DNA of 64,000 bases from Gymnodinialimonas sp. 202GB13-11. GTDB lineage: Bacteria > Pseudomonadota > Alphaproteobacteria > Rhodobacterales > Rhodobacteraceae. The stretch is from NCBI RefSeq assembly GCF_040932485.1, contig NZ_JBFRBH010000001.1:2480001-2544000 (forward strand), in the 5' to 3' direction. The notes under the pieces are model-generated. The model was given only the letters and a program-made list of their open reading frames with translations. It was not told the DNA's origin and did no database searches. Both the position numbers and the translations under genes were made by a program. Positions 28,912-38,613 of this stretch are shown here, in pieces (positions within the stretch are counted from its first letter, which is position 1; every line of letters begins with the position of its first letter).

Positions 28912-31014
28912 CTATCGCGTGAAGGCTTGGGCGTTGCCCGCATCGACATTGATGATATTGCCGGTGGATTTCGCAGAGGTCTCAGCGGCGAAGAAATACG
29001 CCGCCTCAGCGATATCCTGCGGCAGCACGGAGCGCTTTAGCATGGAGCGTTCGCGGTACATTTCCTCCAACCCCGCCTTGTCGGTTCCGTAGGTAGAGGC
29101 ACGTTGGTCGAGCCATTCGCCCTGCCAGATCTTCGAGCCTTGCAGCACGGCGTCGGGGTTTACGACGTTCACGCGGATGCCTGCCCCGGCGCCCTCCAGT
29201 GCAAGGCAGCGGGCAAGGTGCAACTCGCTGGCCTTGGCGGTGCAATAAGCAGCGGCATTCGGACTGGCAGCCAGTGCGTTCTTCGACCCGATGAACACGA
29301 CCGAGCCGCCCATGCCTTGCGCGCGGAAAAGTTTGAACGCCTCGCGGCTGACAAGGAAATAGCCGGTGCTGAGGATGTCCATGTTCTTTTGCCACAGCGC
29401 GAGCGAAGTCTCTTCGATTGGGGAAGAAGAGGCAATTCCGGCGTTCGAGACGAGGATGTCCACGCCGCCATATTCGACGGCTGCATCCTCCATCGCGCGG
29501 GTCACTTGGGTTTCGTCGGTCACGTTCATCACAACTTGCCGCACCACATCGCCGGAGAAGCGGTCGCTGAGCGCGTCGGTCGCCTTGCCAAGCGCTTCGG
29601 CGTCAATATCGGCGAGCACAACGCACGCCCCTTCGGTCAGGTAGCGTTCTGCGGTGGCCGAGCCGATCCCGCCCGCCGCTCCGGTCACAAGCGCCACGCG
29701 ACCGGCCAGCGACTTGGGTTTCGGCATACGTTGCAGCTTGGCCTCTTCCAAAAGCCAGTATTCGATATCGAAGGCCTCCTGCTCGGGCAGGCCCTGGTAT
29801 TCCGATACCGCAGAGGCGCCGCGCATCACGTTGATGGCGTTGACGTAGAACTCGCCTGAGATGCGGGCAGTCGCCTTGTCTTTGGCGAAGGTGATCATGC
29901 CCACGCCGGGCACCAGATAGACCACCGCGTTGGGGTCGCGGATGGCCGGGCTGTCGGCGCGTTTGCAGCGCTCATAGTAGGCGGCGTAGTCGTCCCGGTA
30001 GGCGGCGACTTGATCACCAAGCCCAGCCAAAACCGCATCTACGTCCGGCGCGCCGGGGTCAAAATCCACCACAAGGGGGCAAATCTTTGTGCGTAGGAAA
30101 TGGTCGGGGCAGGAGGTGCCGAGTGCCGCCAGAGGCTTCATATTGGCGGAATTCACGAATTCCAGAACTGTATCGCTTTCGTCGAAATGACCGACCATGT
30201 GCTGCTGGCCCGATACCATGCCGCGTATTGCAGGCATAAGGCGCGCGGCAACGCTGCGTCGGTCACTGGCGGGCAGGCTTTCGTGGACCGGGCCGCCAAA
30301 TGATGCGGTGTCTGCAGTTTTGGCCTCAAACCAATCCATCGCCTTTTGAATGACATCCAAGGTCAGCTCATAGCAGGCGCGGGCGTCATCATCCCAAGTG
30401 AACAGGCCATGGCTTTCCAGAACCACGCCCTTGGCTTCCGGGTTGTCCTGGCAGAATTTCTCAAGCCATAGCCCCAGTTCGTAGCCCGGGCGCTTCCAAG
30501 GGAGCCAGCCGATCTCATCCCCGAAAATTTCTGTCGTCAGGGCCTTGGAGTCCTTGGCCGCCGCAATGGCAATGATGGCATCGGGGTGCATGTGATCGAC
30601 ATGTTTGCGCGGCACGTATGCGTGCAGGGGCGTGTCGATGGAGGCCGCGCGCGGGTTCAGGTTGAAGGTGCAATGGGGCAGCAAGCCGACCATCTCATCC
30701 TCGAACTCTACGCCACGATAGATGCCTTTCAGGGCGCGCAGTTTGTCCATGTAAAGCGTGGCGAAGCCATCCAACTTAATGGAGCCGACATCGCCGCCCG
30801 ATCCCTTGACCCACAGCACTTCAACCGGATCGCCGGTGAGCGGGTCCGTCTCGGTCACCTTGGCAGAGGTGTTCCCGCCGCCGTAATTTGTGATCCGCTT
30901 GTCTGATCCCAGCAGGTTCGAGCGATAGAGCAGCTTTTCCGACTCGGACATGTCAGCTGCAACGCTTGCGTCCCATTTGTTCAAAAGACGCTTTTTTTCA
31001 ACGGCTTCCAGCAT
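28912..31014 (-). CDS. bifunctional rhamnulose-1-phosphate aldolase / short-chain dehydrogenase
   Basis: 700 aa, two enzymes in one chain. Residues 1-430 are a class II aldolase/adducin domain with metal-site histidines in HVDHMHPD and the ESHGLFTWDDD segment. Residues about 431-700 are an SDR: the cofactor motif TGAAGGIG at about 444-451, Ser in FIGSKN, and catalytic YCTAK at about 590. The first half cleaves L-rhamnulose 1-phosphate to DHAP and L-lactaldehyde; the second oxidises the aldehyde to L-lactate, as in RhaEW (YuxG) proteins. It replaces separate RhaD and aldehyde dehydrogenase genes. It is the first gene of the leftward rhamnose unit. Confidence 0.92.
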   Translation of the reverse strand: MLEAVEKKRLLNKWDASVAADMSESEKLLYRSNLLGSDKRITNYGGGNTSAKVTETDPLTGDPVEVLWVKGSGGDVGSIKLDGFATLYMDKLRALKGIYRGVEFEDEMVGLLPHCTFNLNPRAASIDTPLHAYVPRKHVDHMHPDAIIAIAAAKDSKALTTEIFGDEIGWLPWKRPGYELGLWLEKFCQDNPEAKGVVLESHGLFTWDDDARACYELTLDVIQKAMDWFEAKTADTASFGGPVHESLPASDRRSVAARLMPAIRGMVSGQQHMVGHFDESDTVLEFVNSANMKPLAALGTSCPDHFLRTKICPLVVDFDPGAPDVDAVLAGLGDQVAAYRDDYAAYYERCKRADSPAIRDPNAVVYLVPGVGMITFAKDKATARISGEFYVNAINVMRGASAVSEYQGLPEQEAFDIEYWLLEEAKLQRMPKPKSLAGRVALVTGAAGGIGSATAERYLTEGACVVLADIDAEALGKATDALSDRFSGDVVRQVVMNVTDETQVTRAMEDAAVEYGGVDILVSNAGIASSSPIEETSLALWQKNMDILSTGYFLVSREAFKLFRAQGMGGSVVFIGSKNALAASPNAAAYCTAKASELHLARCLALEGAGAGIRVNVVNPDAVLQGSKIWQGEWLDQRASTYGTDKAGLEEMYRERSMLKRSVLPQDIAEAAYFFAAETSAKSTGNIINVDAGNAQAFTR

Positions 31015-31097
31015 GCGACCTCCCCTTTCGGGCGCGTTCGCCCGGCATGAATTCAGCTACAGGTTGCGAACGGGGCGACCGGAAGTCAATCAAAAAC

Positions 31098-31111
31098 GAT
31101 CATTAATGATC
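31098..31111. promoter_or_regulatory. perfect palindrome in the divergent rha promoter region
   Basis: GATCATTAATGATC lies in the 188-base gap between the divergent aldolase and rhaR genes. It is the best candidate operator for the DeoR-type regulator RhaR. Nearby AATGATTGA repeats at 31126-31134 and 31146-31154 (20-bp period) and TCAATCA at 31086 may be part of the same control region. Confidence 0.5.
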
Positions 31112-31125
31112 ATGCTGCGCCGCAG

Positions 31126-31154
31126 AATGATTGATAATGACATTTAATGATTGA
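31126..31154. promoter_or_regulatory. direct repeats AATGATTGA in the rha divergent region
   Basis: Two identical copies, 31126-31134 and 31146-31154, with a 20-bp start-to-start distance, i.e. two helical turns, placed about 50-75 bases before rhaR. An inverted partial copy (TCAATCA) is at 31086. Confidence 0.45.
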
Positions 31155-31202
31155 CACATGATGAAAATACAATCCACGATTGAGCCAATCTGGGAGGATT
31201 CG

Positions 31203-32003
31203 ATGCACGAAAAAGAACGCCACAACGTGATACTGAGCGCCGTTCAGGAGCGCCCCGTTATTACCGTTGCCGACATTTGCGCTCTTACCGGCGCGTCGGA
31301 AGCAACTGTGCGTCGCGACATCAACACCCTTCACTTGGAAAAGCGACTGCGCCGCGTGCGGGGCGGGGCCGAGGCAATCACTCCACCGCAATTCGTGGGG
31401 CTTGCGGGCCGGACATTCGCCGTCAACGAAACCATGCGCAGCGCCGAGAAGCAGGCCATTGCGCGCGCTGCCGTCGAGCTTTGTGATGATGGTGATGCAA
31501 TCATCATCAACGGGGGGACGACAACCTTTCAAATGGTTCACCCGCTGGCGATGCGCCGGATGCAGGTCTTCACCAACTCTTTCCCGATCGCCGAACACCT
31601 GCTGAAGCATTCGAAGAACACGATCATGCTGTCCGGTGGTGCCATCTACCGCGAACAGAACATCATCCTGTCGCCCTTCGACAATGACGTGACCCGCAAC
31701 TTCGCCGCGAAACGCATGTTCATGGGCGCGCAGGGGCTTGGGCCGCTTGGCCTGATGGAGGCGGACCCCCTGTTGATCCAGGCCGAACAGAAGCTGATCG
31801 GGCAGGCGGACGAGTTGGTGGTTCTGGTCGATAGTTCAAAATTCGAACAGCGTTCCAGCCTCGTGCTGTGCCCGCTGGAACGCATCGACGTTGTCATCAC
31901 CGACGACGGCATTTCTGACCGTGCAGCAGCCATGCTTGAAGCGGCGGACATCACACTGATCGTAGCCACGCCAAATGCTGCGACCCAGACCGGATCGGGC
32001 TGA
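31203..32003 (+). CDS. rhaR: DeoR-family transcriptional regulator of rhamnose genes
   Basis: 266 aa. An N-terminal DeoR helix-turn-helix spans about residues 3-57 (ITVADICALTGASEATVRRD), followed by the sugar-phosphate sensor domain with the GGTT motif (INGGTTTFQM). GGGAGGA lies eight bases before the ATG at 31203, so the ATG 45 bases upstream is rejected. It leads the rightward rha operon, as RhaR does in the Rhizobium leguminosarum rha locus, where it represses in the absence of rhamnose intermediates. Confidence 0.9.
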   Translation: MHEKERHNVILSAVQERPVITVADICALTGASEATVRRDINTLHLEKRLRRVRGGAEAITPPQFVGLAGRTFAVNETMRSAEKQAIARAAVELCDDGDAIIINGGTTTFQMVHPLAMRRMQVFTNSFPIAEHLLKHSKNTIMLSGGAIYREQNIILSPFDNDVTRNFAAKRMFMGAQGLGPLGLMEADPLLIQAEQKLIGQADELVVLVDSSKFEQRSSLVLCPLERIDVVITDDGISDRAAAMLEAADITLIVATPNAATQTGSG

Positions 32004-32041
32004 GGGCCCGGAAGACAACTCATTCTTAGGGAGGAACTATC

Positions 32042-33040
32042 ATGAGTATTACACGCAGAATTTTCGGGGGCACGGCACTGGCCGCCTTGATGCTGGCAGG
32101 CGGTGCGGCGCATGCCGACGATCCGGTGCGCATTGCGTTGGTTGTGAAGGCGCTTGGCATCGGCTTCTTCGAGGCCGCGAATGACGGCGCGATGGAAGCG
32201 GCGGAAGAACTTGGCAATGTCGAGATCATCTACACCGGCCCGACATCGACCACCGCAGAAGGCCAGATCGAAGTGATCAACTCGCTGATCGCGCAGGGCG
32301 TCGATGCGATTGCTGTCTCGGCCAATGATCCCGACGCGCTGGTGCCGGTTCTGGAACGCGCCATGCAGCGCGGCATTGCTGTGATCTCATTTGACTCCGG
32401 CGTCGCGGAAGCTGGACGAATGTTGCACCTTGCTCCGTCCTCTGACGCCCTGATCGGGCGCACGATCATCCAGCTTGCGGCAGATCACCTGCCGGATGGC
32501 GGGCAAGTTGCGCTTCTATCGGCCACCGCGACATCGACCAACCAGAACACCTGGATTGCCGAGATGAACGCCGTGATGGGCGACTACCCAGACATCGAGG
32601 TAGTTGCGACGGTTTACGGCGATGATCTTGCCGACCGTTCTTATCGTGAGGCCGTTGGCCTGATGCAGACCTATCCTGACCTCGATGCGATCATCGCGCC
32701 AACGTCCGTTGGTATCGTGGCCGCCGCGCAAGCCGTGGTCGATCAGGACATGGTTGGTCAGGTGAACGTGACGGGCCTTGGTCTGCCGTCCGAGATGGCC
32801 GGTGCGATTGAGTCCGGTGCCTCGCAGTCCTTCGCGATCTGGAACCCGATTGATCTGGGCTACGCCGCAACCATGCTGGCCTATGAACTGTCAGCAAACG
32901 GCGCGGAAGCGGCACCCGGCGCAGTGATCCCGATGGGTCGCATGGGCGAGTTGGAGCTGGACGACACCACCACGGGTGCCATGGCCAACCCATTCACCTA
33001 CGACGCTTCAAACATCGAGCAGTTCCGCGAGATCTTCTGA
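32042..33040 (+). CDS. rhaS: rhamnose ABC transporter substrate-binding protein
   Basis: 332 aa. A signal peptide with a twin-arginine-like start (SITRRIFGG) ends near GGAAHAD at residue 26. The mature protein is a type I periplasmic sugar-binding fold beginning VRIALVVKALGIGFFEAAND with the internal ISFDSGVAE segment. It delivers rhamnose to the membrane permeases RhaP and RhaQ. GGGAGGA precedes the ATG by six bases. Second gene of the rightward operon, 38 bases after rhaR. Confidence 0.93.
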   Translation: MSITRRIFGGTALAALMLAGGAAHADDPVRIALVVKALGIGFFEAANDGAMEAAEELGNVEIIYTGPTSTTAEGQIEVINSLIAQGVDAIAVSANDPDALVPVLERAMQRGIAVISFDSGVAEAGRMLHLAPSSDALIGRTIIQLAADHLPDGGQVALLSATATSTNQNTWIAEMNAVMGDYPDIEVVATVYGDDLADRSYREAVGLMQTYPDLDAIIAPTSVGIVAAAQAVVDQDMVGQVNVTGLGLPSEMAGAIESGASQSFAIWNPIDLGYAATMLAYELSANGAEAAPGAVIPMGRMGELELDDTTTGAMANPFTYDASNIEQFREIF

Positions 33041-33110
33041 TCAACGCGGCTCTCCCGGCCCGGTCCGCTTTGATTGCGGGCCGGGTGTTTCAACCTTTCG
33101 GACGGACTTG

Positions 33111-34643
33111 ATGCAACAGCTCGCCCCCAAAGCGGACGCGGCGCACGATATCCCCGTGCTGCGACTGTCCGACGTGACCAAGACATTCCCCGGCGTAAAG
33201 GCGCTTAACGGCGTTTCGCTGGAGCTTTACCCCGGCCAGGTCACCGCCCTGATCGGTGAAAACGGTGCAGGCAAGTCCACCATCGTTAAAGTGCTGACCG
33301 GCATTTACCGCGCCGATGAAGGCGAGATCGAAGTCGACGGCGCACCAGTTCATTTCGCCACTGCCGACGATGCGACCGCCGCAGGTATCACCGCGATCCA
33401 TCAGGAAACCGTTCTGTTCGATGAGCTTTCGGTCGCGGAAAACATATTCATCGGCCATGCGCCGCGTGGGCGCTTTGGCTTGATCGACACGGCCGCAATG
33501 AACAAGCGCGCGGCTGATATCCTTGACCGGATCGACGCCGCGCTTGATCCGACGACGCCGCTGAAAGACCTGGGCATCGCAAACAAACACCTTGTGGCCA
33601 TCGCCCGCGCCCTGTCCGTCGATGCGCGTGTGGTCGTCATGGATGAGCCGACAGCCGCCCTGTCCCAAAAGGAAATTGAAGAGCTTTATGAATTGGTCGA
33701 CCGGCTGAAGGCCGAAGGTCGCGCGATCCTCTTCATCTCTCACAAGTTCGACGAGATTTTCCGCATCGCCGACCGCTATGCTGTCTTTCGGGACGGGGAG
33801 CATGTGGGCGCGGGCCTGATGGCAGACGTGACCGAAGGCGACCTAGTGCAGCTTATGGTCGGGCGTGCGGTCGATCAGATCTTCCCCAATCGCAACCATC
33901 AAGCCGGCGATGAGGTTCTGCGTGTCGAAGGGTTTGCACATCCCACAGAATTCGACGGCATCGATCTTACGCTACGGTCGGGCGAAATCCTGGGCTTCTA
34001 CGGCCTCGTCGGCGCGGGCCGGTCCGAGTTGATGCAAGCCATATTCGGAATTACGCGACCTTCTGCTGGAACGATCACAATTGACGGCGAAGCGCGTACC
34101 ATCCGCTCGCCCGCCGACGCGGTTGCCAATGGGATCGTCTATGTCCCCGAGGATCGCGGGCAGCAGGGCGCGATTCTTGGCCTGCCGATCTTCCAAAATG
34201 TCACCTTACCCTCCCTTGGCCAGACCTCACGCAGCGGGTTTTTGAAACTCGCCCGAGAGTTTGACCTAGCGCGCGGCTATACCGAACGGCTCGACCTCCG
34301 CGCGGCGGCGCTGGATCAGGATGTGGGCAATCTTTCCGGCGGCAATCAGCAGAAAGTGGTGATCGCCAAATGGTTGGCCACGAAGCCCAAGGTCATTATT
34401 CTGGATGAACCGACAAAGGGCATCGACATCGGATCTAAGGCTGCGGTCCATACCTTCATGGCGGAACTCGCCGCCGAGGGGCTGGCCGTGATCATGGTCA
34501 GCTCGGAAATCCCCGAAATCCTCGGCATGTCGGACTGCGTGATCGTCATGCGCGAGGGGCTGATCGCGGCGGAATTGGAAGGGGATGAGCTGACCCCTGA
34601 AACGCTGGTCCGCCACGCTGCCGGCATAGGAGAGGCCCAATGA
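33111..34643 (+). CDS. rhaT: rhamnose ABC transporter ATP-binding protein
   Basis: 510 aa, two ABC domains in one chain. The first has a complete Walker A (GENGAGKST) and Walker B (VVVMDEPTAAL); the second has the degenerate loop GLVGAGRSEL and the signature LSGGNQQKV, the normal asymmetry of sugar-family ATPases (RbsA, MglA). GACGGA is upstream of the ATG at 33111. The upstream in-frame extension overlaps rhaS and lacks family similarity. It overlaps rhaP by four bases. Confidence 0.93.
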   Translation: MQQLAPKADAAHDIPVLRLSDVTKTFPGVKALNGVSLELYPGQVTALIGENGAGKSTIVKVLTGIYRADEGEIEVDGAPVHFATADDATAAGITAIHQETVLFDELSVAENIFIGHAPRGRFGLIDTAAMNKRAADILDRIDAALDPTTPLKDLGIANKHLVAIARALSVDARVVVMDEPTAALSQKEIEELYELVDRLKAEGRAILFISHKFDEIFRIADRYAVFRDGEHVGAGLMADVTEGDLVQLMVGRAVDQIFPNRNHQAGDEVLRVEGFAHPTEFDGIDLTLRSGEILGFYGLVGAGRSELMQAIFGITRPSAGTITIDGEARTIRSPADAVANGIVYVPEDRGQQGAILGLPIFQNVTLPSLGQTSRSGFLKLAREFDLARGYTERLDLRAAALDQDVGNLSGGNQQKVVIAKWLATKPKVIILDEPTKGIDIGSKAAVHTFMAELAAEGLAVIMVSSEIPEILGMSDCVIVMREGLIAAELEGDELTPETLVRHAAGIGEAQ

Positions 34644-35626
34644 CCCGCCTTCTGAAATCCCGTGAGGTGCTGCTGGTGGGCGTGATCCTTGCGCTTCTGG
34701 CGCTGATCGCCAGCCGCTTTCCGGCCTTCATCCAGCCTGGCAACCTCGTCGACGTACTGACGGATACCTCACCGCTGATCATCCTTGCCCTTGGTCAGGC
34801 GGTGGTGATCCTGACGCGGTGTATCGATCTTTCAGTTGCCTCGAACCTCGCGCTGACCGGAATGGTCTGTGCAATGCTGAACGTGGCCTATCCGGGCTTG
34901 CCGATTCCGGTAATCCTTGTGGTGGCCTTGGCGCTTGGCGCGGTGCTGGGGGCGTTCAACGGCATACTGGTCTGGAAGCTTTCCATTCCGCCCATCGTGG
35001 TGACGCTTGGCACGTTGACCATTTACCGGGGCATCATCTTCGTGATTTCCGATGGCCAATGGGTGAATGCCCATGAGATGAGCGCCGCTTTCACCGGCTT
35101 CCCCCGCGCCGATATTCTTGGCCTTCCCGTGTTGGCCTGGATTGCCATTCTCGCCACCATCGCCCTGCTGGTCATGGTTGCACGCACACCGCTTGGCCGC
35201 GCCTTCTACGCGGTGGGCGGCAACCCCAACGCCGCCGTCTACACCGGCCTGAATGTCGGACGGACGCAGTTCTGGGCGTTTGTTCTGTCCGGCACCTTGT
35301 CAGGCCTGTGCGGATACCTTTGGGTAGCGCGCTATTCGGTGGCTTATGTGGACATCGCGCGGGGCTTTGAGTTGGAGGTCGTCGCCGCCTGCGTCATCGG
35401 CGGCATCGCCATTGCGGGCGGTGCGGGGACCATCATGGGGGCCGTTCTTGGCGCGCTCTTCCTGGGCATCATTAAAAATGCGCTACCCGTCGTGGGCATC
35501 TCCCCCTTCTGGCAGTTGGCAATCTCAGGCGCGGCCATCGTGATTGCCGTGGCCTTCAACGCCCGCGCCGGACGCAGACAGGGCCGGATCATCCTCAAAC
35601 GCGCAGAACAGGAGGCCCAGGCATGA
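34640..35626 (+). CDS. rhaP: rhamnose ABC transporter permease
   Basis: 328 aa with eight to ten hydrophobic helices. The BPD_transp_2 (RbsC-type) pattern includes DLSVASNLALTGMV near residue 60 and AGGAGTIMGAVLG at about 260. It forms the membrane channel with RhaQ. The ATG overlaps the rhaT stop (ATGA), and its end overlaps rhaQ in the same way, so translation of the three is coupled. RhaP and RhaQ are probably the heterodimer. Confidence 0.92.
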   Translation: MTRLLKSREVLLVGVILALLALIASRFPAFIQPGNLVDVLTDTSPLIILALGQAVVILTRCIDLSVASNLALTGMVCAMLNVAYPGLPIPVILVVALALGAVLGAFNGILVWKLSIPPIVVTLGTLTIYRGIIFVISDGQWVNAHEMSAAFTGFPRADILGLPVLAWIAILATIALLVMVARTPLGRAFYAVGGNPNAAVYTGLNVGRTQFWAFVLSGTLSGLCGYLWVARYSVAYVDIARGFELEVVAACVIGGIAIAGGAGTIMGAVLGALFLGIIKNALPVVGISPFWQLAISGAAIVIAVAFNARAGRRQGRIILKRAEQEAQA

Positions 35627-36606
35627 GCGACACGACCCGCCATATCCCCGACCGTCTGCAAAGCCCCGCGCTGAAGGCCTTCAAGTCGTGGGAGACACTG
35701 CTGCTGGCCGTTGCCATTGCGATCTTCATCACCAACAGCTTCCTGTCGCCCTACTTCCTGAATGCCTGGAACCTCAGCGACGCGACCTTTAATTTCACCG
35801 AAAAGGCGATGATTGCGTTCGCCATGGCCTTGCTGATCATCGCGGGCGAGATTGACCTTTCGGTCGCCTCCATCATAGCGCTGGCCTCCACCGCCATGGG
35901 ATATGCCTTACAGTTCGACGTCGGCACATGGGGGCTGGTGATGATCGGCCTGACCACCGGGCTACTATGTGGCGCGTTCAATGGCCTGCTGGTGACCGCT
36001 CTTGGCTTGCCGTCCATCGTTGTGACCATCGGCACGATGAGCCTTTTCCGCGGTATCTCCTACATCGTTCTGGGCGATCAGGGGTTTCGTGGCTACCCGA
36101 GTGATTTCAGCTTCTTCGGGCAGGGCTATGTCTATTGGGTGATTTCGTTCGAATTCGTGCTCTTTGCCGGGCTCGCGATCCTCTACTACGTCCTGCTGCA
36201 TCGCACGAATTTCGGGCGCGCGGTTTATGCCATCGGCAACAATCCTACGGGTGCCCTGTTCTCAGGCATCAAAGTCGCGCGTGTGAAGTTCATCCTCTTC
36301 CTACTGACCGGGCTAATGGCTGGGGTGGCTGCTGTTTGCCTAACCTCTCGCCTAGGATCGACACGGCCCACCATCGCGCTGGGGTGGGAACTTGAGGTTG
36401 TGACTATGGTGGTCTTAGGCGGAGTGAACATTCTCGGCGGATCAGGCTCCATCCCGGGTGTCGTGATTGCAGCCTTTGTGATGGGTCTCGTGACCTTCGG
36501 ACTAGGTCTTCTGAACGTGCCCGGGATCGTCATGTCGATCTTCATCGGCTGCCTGCTGATTGGCGTGATCGCCCTGCCCCGGCTGTGGGCCATGTTGCGC
36601 GCGTGA
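35623..36606 (+). CDS. rhaQ: rhamnose ABC transporter permease
   Basis: 327 aa, a second RbsC-type permease, with the [20 protein letters not shown] block and the [10 protein letters not shown] segment near the C-terminus matching the corresponding parts of RhaP. Its N-terminus is longer before the first helix. It starts with a four-base overlap with rhaP. Two non-identical permeases are typical of the rhizobial rhamnose importer. Confidence 0.92.
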   Translation: MSDTTRHIPDRLQSPALKAFKSWETLLLAVAIAIFITNSFLSPYFLNAWNLSDATFNFTEKAMIAFAMALLIIAGEIDLSVASIIALASTAMGYALQFDVGTWGLVMIGLTTGLLCGAFNGLLVTALGLPSIVVTIGTMSLFRGISYIVLGDQGFRGYPSDFSFFGQGYVYWVISFEFVLFAGLAILYYVLLHRTNFGRAVYAIGNNPTGALFSGIKVARVKFILFLLTGLMAGVAAVCLTSRLGSTRPTIALGWELEVVTMVVLGGVNILGGSGSIPGVVIAAFVMGLVTFGLGLLNVPGIVMSIFIGCLLIGVIALPRLWAMLRA

Positions 36607-36617
36607 TGGAGGGAGGA

Positions 36618-36932
36618 ATGGAGAAATTCGCCTTCAAAATGCACCTCAACCCCGGTTGCCTCGACGAATATCGCAAGCGCCATGACGAGATCTGGCCTGA
36701 GCTTGTGACGCTTTTGCACGAGGCCGGGGTCAGTGACTATTCCATCCATCTTGATCCCGACACCAACATCCTTTTCGGCGTGCTTTGGCGACCTGCGGAT
36801 CATGGAATGGACGCTTTGCCCAATCATCCCGTGATGCAGCGCTGGTGGGCCCATATGGCTGACATCATGGAAACGCATCCAGACAATGAGCCGGTCGCCA
36901 CGCCTTTGGTGCCGGTGTTCCACTTGCCATGA
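36618..36932 (+). CDS. rhaU: L-rhamnose mutarotase
   Basis: 104 aa. It interconverts alpha and beta anomers of L-rhamnose. The family pattern ([20 protein letters not shown], then [19 protein letters not shown] and the closing [15 protein letters not shown]) matches RhaM of E. coli and RhaU of rhizobia. GAGGGAGGA precedes the ATG at 36618, which I prefer to the upstream ATG at 36585. It lies between the permease and kinase genes, overlapping the latter by four bases. Confidence 0.94.
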   Translation: MEKFAFKMHLNPGCLDEYRKRHDEIWPELVTLLHEAGVSDYSIHLDPDTNILFGVLWRPADHGMDALPNHPVMQRWWAHMADIMETHPDNEPVATPLVPVFHLP

Positions 36933-38308
36933 CCCATGTCGCGGTCATCGACATCGGCAAGACCAATGCCAAGCTCGCGCTTGTGGACCGCGACAGCCTT
37001 TCTGAGATCGCCGTCGTCACACGGCCCAATATCGTGCGCCCTGGCCCGCCATGGCCGCACTTTGACTTGGACGGGCATTGGCAGTTTCTGAAAGCGGCGC
37101 TCAAGCAATTCCACGAAACCCATGGTGTCGACGCGATTTCGATAACAGCCCACGGGGCGTCCATTGTCTTACTAAACGAAGAAGGCGGGCTGGCTGCCCC
37201 GATGCTTGATTATGAACATCCCGGCCCCGACGACTTGGCAGGCGACTACGCCGCCATACGCCCCGACTTCAGTGTCACCGGTTCCCCAAAACTGGCAGGC
37301 GGTTTGAACGTTGGCGCCCAACTGCATTGGCTGTTTCAGCAAGACCCTGATCTGCGTGACCGCACCGCACAGATCGTGACCTACCCGCAATACTGGGCGT
37401 TTCTCCTGACAGGTGTCGCGGCCACAGATTTTACCTCATTGGGATGTCACACCGACCTTTGGCTTCCGGGCGAGAGGAAGGTGTCGCAATTGGCAGCGAC
37501 CCTCGGCATATCCAGCGCACTCGCACCGGTGCGCGCCCCAGCCGACAAGTTGGGTGGCTTGCTACCATCGGTGGCAGAGGCAACCGGGCTGCCAGTGGAC
37601 ACACCGGTTACCTGCGGAGTGCATGACTCAAATGCATCTCTGCTGCCGCACCTGCTGACTCGAACGGCTCCGTTTTCCGTTGTCTCAACCGGAACGTGGA
37701 TCATTGCCATGACGATCGAAGGCGCAAAGGTTGAACTGGATGAGAGGCTCGATACCTTGATGAACGTGTCCGCCAAGGGCAATCCGGTTCCATCTGCGCG
37801 CTTCATGGGGGGGCGCGAATTTGAAACGATTTGCCCTGATCCGTCAGCGGACCAAGACTCAATCTCCTTGAACCGAGTCCTTGCCGAGAAAATCATGCTG
37901 CACCCGTCGTTTGCGCCGGAAACCGGACCCTTCAAAGGTCAGGCAGGCGGATGGGCAGGTGGCACTGCACCGGAAAGCGAAAGCGCGATCCAGATTGCAG
38001 CCTCCTTCTACTGCGCAATGGTCACGTCGGTTTGCCTAGAGCTGACAGGCCATCGAGGCCAGATCGTGGTCGAAGGTCCGTTCTCAAAGAACAAGGCATT
38101 CGTCGAGATGCTGGCAGCGGCCTCAGGGTCGCCCGTTGTTCCGGCGGCAGGCCAGACCGGCACAAGTATCGGCGCTGCGCTTCTCGTGGAAGGGCCAGCC
38201 TATGAGCAGCGGACGAATGGCGAGGTGACGCCCGATCAACTCGAAGATTGTTTTTTCGCCTATGCCGAGGCTTGGCGCAGTCAGGTTCGCAATGACGAAA
38301 GCGCCTAG
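36929..38308 (+). CDS. rhaK: rhamnulokinase (FGGY family)
   Basis: 459 aa. It phosphorylates L-rhamnulose at O1 using ATP. The ASKHA fold begins with [20 protein letters not shown], the FGGY signature is approximated by [10 protein letters not shown] at the C-terminus, and the adenosine motif ([11 protein letters not shown]) is at about residue 409. It closes the rightward operon, giving a complete route with the isomerase and aldolase genes. A shared transcript with rhaU is indicated by the overlap. Confidence 0.92.
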   Translation: MTHVAVIDIGKTNAKLALVDRDSLSEIAVVTRPNIVRPGPPWPHFDLDGHWQFLKAALKQFHETHGVDAISITAHGASIVLLNEEGGLAAPMLDYEHPGPDDLAGDYAAIRPDFSVTGSPKLAGGLNVGAQLHWLFQQDPDLRDRTAQIVTYPQYWAFLLTGVAATDFTSLGCHTDLWLPGERKVSQLAATLGISSALAPVRAPADKLGGLLPSVAEATGLPVDTPVTCGVHDSNASLLPHLLTRTAPFSVVSTGTWIIAMTIEGAKVELDERLDTLMNVSAKGNPVPSARFMGGREFETICPDPSADQDSISLNRVLAEKIMLHPSFAPETGPFKGQAGGWAGGTAPESESAIQIAASFYCAMVTSVCLELTGHRGQIVVEGPFSKNKAFVEMLAAASGSPVVPAAGQTGTSIGAALLVEGPAYEQRTNGEVTPDQLEDCFFAYAEAWRSQVRNDESA

Positions 38309-38613
38309 TGCGAAACTGGAAATTCAGCCAAATAATTCAAAAAACTACCATACCCAGCTTCTTGGAAGCGCAACGAAGGTCTGCGACCTGTCCGAGATGT
38401 TGTTCGCAGCTTTGCAGAGCGACGTGTTGCGGCTGTGAAGAGCAATGATCCGGCATCGAGAGTGACCAGCCCGGGGTTTGCCTAGACTTTTTCGATTCCG
38501 TTGTTCCAGCGAACGTCCGTTCTCACGAGCCGCGACGCAGCGTAATCACGGCATCGCAAAGTCGACGACGCCCGACCTTAACCACTGGATAAGTCGATGA
38601 TACCTAATTCTGC
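38309..38613. other. 305-bp intergenic region between rhaK and an AraC-type gene
   Basis: No gene or RNA recognised. It should hold the end of the rha transcript and the promoter of the regulator gene. I could not find a convincing terminator hairpin with a T run. Confidence 0.4.
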
